Program-made: the position numbers and the translations under genes
The notes under the pieces: model-generated
Databases searched by the model: none
What the model was told of the DNA's origin: nothing
The model's input: the letters and a program-made list of their open reading frames with translations, nothing else
DNA from: Cytophagaceae bacterium SCN 52-12
Lineage (GTDB): Bacteria > Bacteroidota > Bacteroidia > Cytophagales > Spirosomataceae
Direction of reading: 5' to 3'
DNA length: 38,155 nt
Assembly (NCBI GenBank): GCA_001724175.1
Contig: MEDT01000052.1
Coordinates: 1 to 38,155, forward strand
Shown: one piece after another, positions 35,843-38,155 of the stretch
How positions within the stretch are numbered: the first letter of the stretch is position 1
How the letters are laid out: every line of letters starts with the position of its first letter

Positions 35843-35875
35843 TTTACATTGATTTTTTGTGAATAGCCGCAGCAA

Positions 35876-38155
35876 TTAAAATGAGGCGCTCAGCCCGACG
35901 GTAATCCCCCTGTTGAAGGGCGCGCTCAGCACATCCATATCGATCCAGCTGATCTTCGAGAACACCATGCCGGGGTTGACAATTTGCGCATACAGCTTCA
36001 ACCCGGTAACAGCCTGCGTTTTCAGCGTTCTGCTGTCGAGGTTATAGGCCAGCGATATATTGCGTATTTTGACAAAAGAACCACTTCTGTAGCCCAGGGC
36101 CTGGTGGAACGGATCGCCTGTACCTTCAGTATAAATCGGCTTCTGGTACTCTGCGTTCACGTTGTTCTCGGTATAGTAGTCGATCGCCCGCTGCGTACCG
36201 CGCCCGGTTTGCGATTCGCCGCCTGTATCATACATGTATTTCAAACGGCCATAGAGAAACACCGAAAGCTCAATGCCCCTGTAGGTAAGCGTGTTGGTCA
36301 ACCCTACGATCCACCTGGGCCTGGTATTACCGATGATGACACGGTCATTGTTGGCATCTATAGCCATATCGTTGTTGATATCCACCGGCCTGACGTTCCC
36401 CGGCGAGAAAGTGTTGCCATTGGCATTGTACTGATTGAAAATTTCAGCATCTCCCGCCTGCCAGAGCCCCGCGCTGCGGTATCCGTAGATCACGCCTATA
36501 GGCTGGCCGATGAACCAGCCGTTGTTGATATCGTCGCTGCCGGTCGCCAGCTTCACGATCCGATCCTTTTGCCAGGAAACGCTGGCCGTGGTGATCCAGC
36601 TAAAGCCGGTAGCTTTTATGTTATCGGTTGTCAGGCTCAGGTCCCATCCTTTATTGGCGGTTTCGCCTATATTGGCAAAGGTAGTCGTGTAGCCGGTTAT
36701 GGTCGGAATGGACATTTGCATCAGCAGGTCGGTGGTCCTGGATTTATACAGGTCCAGGCTTCCCGTTATCCGCCTGTTGAATACCGAAAAATCGAGTCCT
36801 ACATTGTATTGGGCAGTTTTTTCCCAACCGAGCTCCTGGTTGGCCATGGTAGTGGAAGGAACAGCGCCAGCCCCCAGGGTGCTTATGTACGGATAGAAGA
36901 CCGATGTAATGGCTCCCTGCGTTCCGTACGGATCGATGGCCGAGTTACCGGTTACGCCTACCCCTACCCTCGCTTTCAGGTCGTTGATCCATGCGGTATT
37001 CCGGAGAAAGCTCTCCTCGTTTATTCTCCAGGCAAGGGCGGCAGAAGGGAACCAGGCGTATTTATGCCCTTCTGCCAGCTGGGAAGCGCCGTCGCGGCGT
37101 ACCGACGCCGTGAGCAGGTACTTGTCGTTAAAGGTATAGTTGATGCGGGCCATATAAGATTGCAGCTGGCTCTTTATCAAATCCGAAGAATAGGCGCTGA
37201 GGTTATCGGCCGGGATATAGTTTTTGGACAACGCATTCCATTTCTGGCTTGCGAAAGCTACTCCGTTAGCGGCAATGTTGCTGCTATCTCTTGAATACCG
37301 GGTCTGGCTGCTCAATAAAGTCAGCCCGAAGTCATGCCGGCCTATGGTCTGGTTATAGTAGACCAGGTGATCGAGCGTATAGGAGATCGCCTGTCTTTTG
37401 GCCAGCGCGGCATAATTGGTCCCCGCGCTTCTGACGGATTTGGAATCGATATAGTTCCCGCCCCGGTAATTGGCAAAGTCAGGTCCGAAGTTCACCCTGT
37501 ATTTGAGATTTTTCAGGACAGGGGTAATGGCGCCGAAATCAACCTGCCCGAAAAGGCTTCCGAATGCGCGGAGGGTCGTCCGCTGGTCCTGGTTAAAGAG
37601 CCACTCGTCGGCCACATTTTTAATCCCGATATCCCCGCCGGGAGTTTCTATCCTGTTCCCTTCCGCATCGTAGGGCAGCGCATAAGGAAAAAGCGTCCTT
37701 GCCTGCTCGTAAATAGAGCCCTGCGACGAAAGCGGGTTGCCTCCTGCCGAAGATTGCCCGTACTCCTGCACGCCATATGAAACCTGGATATTACCGCCCA
37801 TCGAGAACCATTTGGTGGCGCTTACATCCAGGTTTACGCTGGTCGAATACCTTTTATATCCCTGTCCTTTCTGGGTTCCTTTGTTGTCGAGGTAGCCGAA
37901 AGAAGCATAGGCTTTTATATGCTCGGTTCCCCCGGTAGCGCTCAGGGTGAGGTTCTGCGTGATGCCGGGCTGGGTAACCATTCCGTACCAGTCGGTAGTC
38001 GCCACTCTGGAGCCGTCCCAGCTTCCGGAAGCCCATCCTTTTTCGATATTGGCCCAGGCCGTAGGATCGCCCGTGGCCAGGAAGATCGCTTTGTCGTTTG
38101 CTATGGTGGGCTCGTCGCCCCGGGGGTATACTGCCGGGTTCCTGTAGTAGTAGGC
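35876..38155 (-). CDS. SusC/RagA-family TonB-linked transporter (5' end outside window)
   Basis: The frame is open from the TAA at 35876-35878 to the right edge, giving 759 visible residues. The GTG at 38005 is internal, because the 50 codons before it continue the protein (AYYYRNPAVYPRGDEPT ... NIEKGWASGSWDG). These are SusC signature residues from the plug-barrel junction. The signal peptide, carboxypeptidase-D-like domain and plug are beyond the edge. The visible part is the beta-barrel with LTASVRRDGASQLAEGHKYAWFPS, LKARVGVGVTGNS, VGLDFSVFNRRITGSLDLY and the terminal strand GITVGLSASF. It pairs with the SusD gene 33 bp downstream. The family is certain; the ligand is unknown. Confidence 0.93.
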   Translation of the reverse strand, partial: AYYYRNPAVYPRGDEPTIANDKAIFLATGDPTAWANIEKGWASGSWDGSRVATTDWYGMVTQPGITQNLTLSATGGTEHIKAYASFGYLDNKGTQKGQGYKRYSTSVNLDVSATKWFSMGGNIQVSYGVQEYGQSSAGGNPLSSQGSIYEQARTLFPYALPYDAEGNRIETPGGDIGIKNVADEWLFNQDQRTTLRAFGSLFGQVDFGAITPVLKNLKYRVNFGPDFANYRGGNYIDSKSVRSAGTNYAALAKRQAISYTLDHLVYYNQTIGRHDFGLTLLSSQTRYSRDSSNIAANGVAFASQKWNALSKNYIPADNLSAYSSDLIKSQLQSYMARINYTFNDKYLLTASVRRDGASQLAEGHKYAWFPSAALAWRINEESFLRNTAWINDLKARVGVGVTGNSAIDPYGTQGAITSVFYPYISTLGAGAVPSTTMANQELGWEKTAQYNVGLDFSVFNRRITGSLDLYKSRTTDLLMQMSIPTITGYTTTFANIGETANKGWDLSLTTDNIKATGFSWITTASVSWQKDRIVKLATGSDDINNGWFIGQPIGVIYGYRSAGLWQAGDAEIFNQYNANGNTFSPGNVRPVDINNDMAIDANNDRVIIGNTRPRWIVGLTNTLTYRGIELSVFLYGRLKYMYDTGGESQTGRGTQRAIDYYTENNVNAEYQKPIYTEGTGDPFHQALGYRSGSFVKIRNISLAYNLDSRTLKTQAVTGLKLYAQIVNPGMVFSKISWIDMDVLSAPFNRGITVGLSASF

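Overview
The window is from a Bacteroidota genome, probably a Cytophagia- or Sphingobacteriia-type environmental bacterium. The evidence is two SusC/SusD pairs, a further TonB-dependent receptor with a carboxypeptidase-D-like N-terminal domain, a peptidase with a type IX secretion (T9SS) C-terminal domain, several lipoproteins, promoter-like TAnnTTTG boxes, and a GyrB without the long insert of proteobacterial enzymes. Coding density is high, no gene-free stretch exceeds 300 bases, and I see no rRNA, tRNA, CRISPR array, transposase or prophage gene. Genus-level assignment is not supported.

Layout. 1-3322 (+): an Anbu-type proteasome-like peptidase cut by the left edge, then glmM and a cysteine desulfurase 6 bp apart. 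3414-8496 (+): a TonB-dependent receptor without a SusD partner, a beta-helix-like lipoprotein carrying an acidic surface-export-like tag, and a small lipoprotein, closed by a hairpin terminator. 8644-9567 (+): a TIM-barrel sugar-phosphate isomerase/epimerase-like protein with a twin-arginine leader. 17899-9637 (-): a five-gene block of SusC, SusD, a Calx-beta-like lipoprotein, a lipocalin-like lipoprotein and a T9SS-secreted M43 metallopeptidase, which reads as a protein- or peptide-scavenging locus rather than a polysaccharide locus. 18126-20987: a SAM methyltransferase (+) facing a GT2/GT4 glycosyltransferase pair (-). 21074-21682 (-): a TRIC-type channel. 21837-22267 (+): a DUF433/DUF5615 toxin-antitoxin-like pair whose toxin looks truncated. 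22334-27080 (+): tsaE, an alanine dehydrogenase family gene, an unknown protein, a GT-C-like membrane protein and a GT2 glycosyltransferase. 27240-33861 (+): gyrB, an outer-membrane barrel protein, polyphosphate kinase and a CNT nucleoside transporter. 38155-33866 (-): a second SusC (cut by the right edge) and SusD.

How the genes work together: the outer-membrane genes form three nutrient-uptake modules (receptor plus beta-helix lipoprotein; SusCD plus secreted peptidase; SusCD alone). The rest is housekeeping (cell-wall precursor synthesis, sulfur transfer, tRNA modification, topology, polyphosphate) with surface-glycan genes between.

The most unusual non-coding signal is a set of palindromic intergenic repeats at 7776-7873, 9553-9643 and 24002-24163, with a fourth relative near 18082-18118. 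Three of them begin exactly at a stop codon, and one supplies the stop codons of two convergent genes. I did not find a clearly new multi-gene defence or metabolic system. The best candidates for undescribed biology are the SusD-less receptor/beta-helix pair, the peptidase-containing SusCD locus, an alanine dehydrogenase homologue that seems to lack the catalytic histidine, and the stop-codon-associated repeats.
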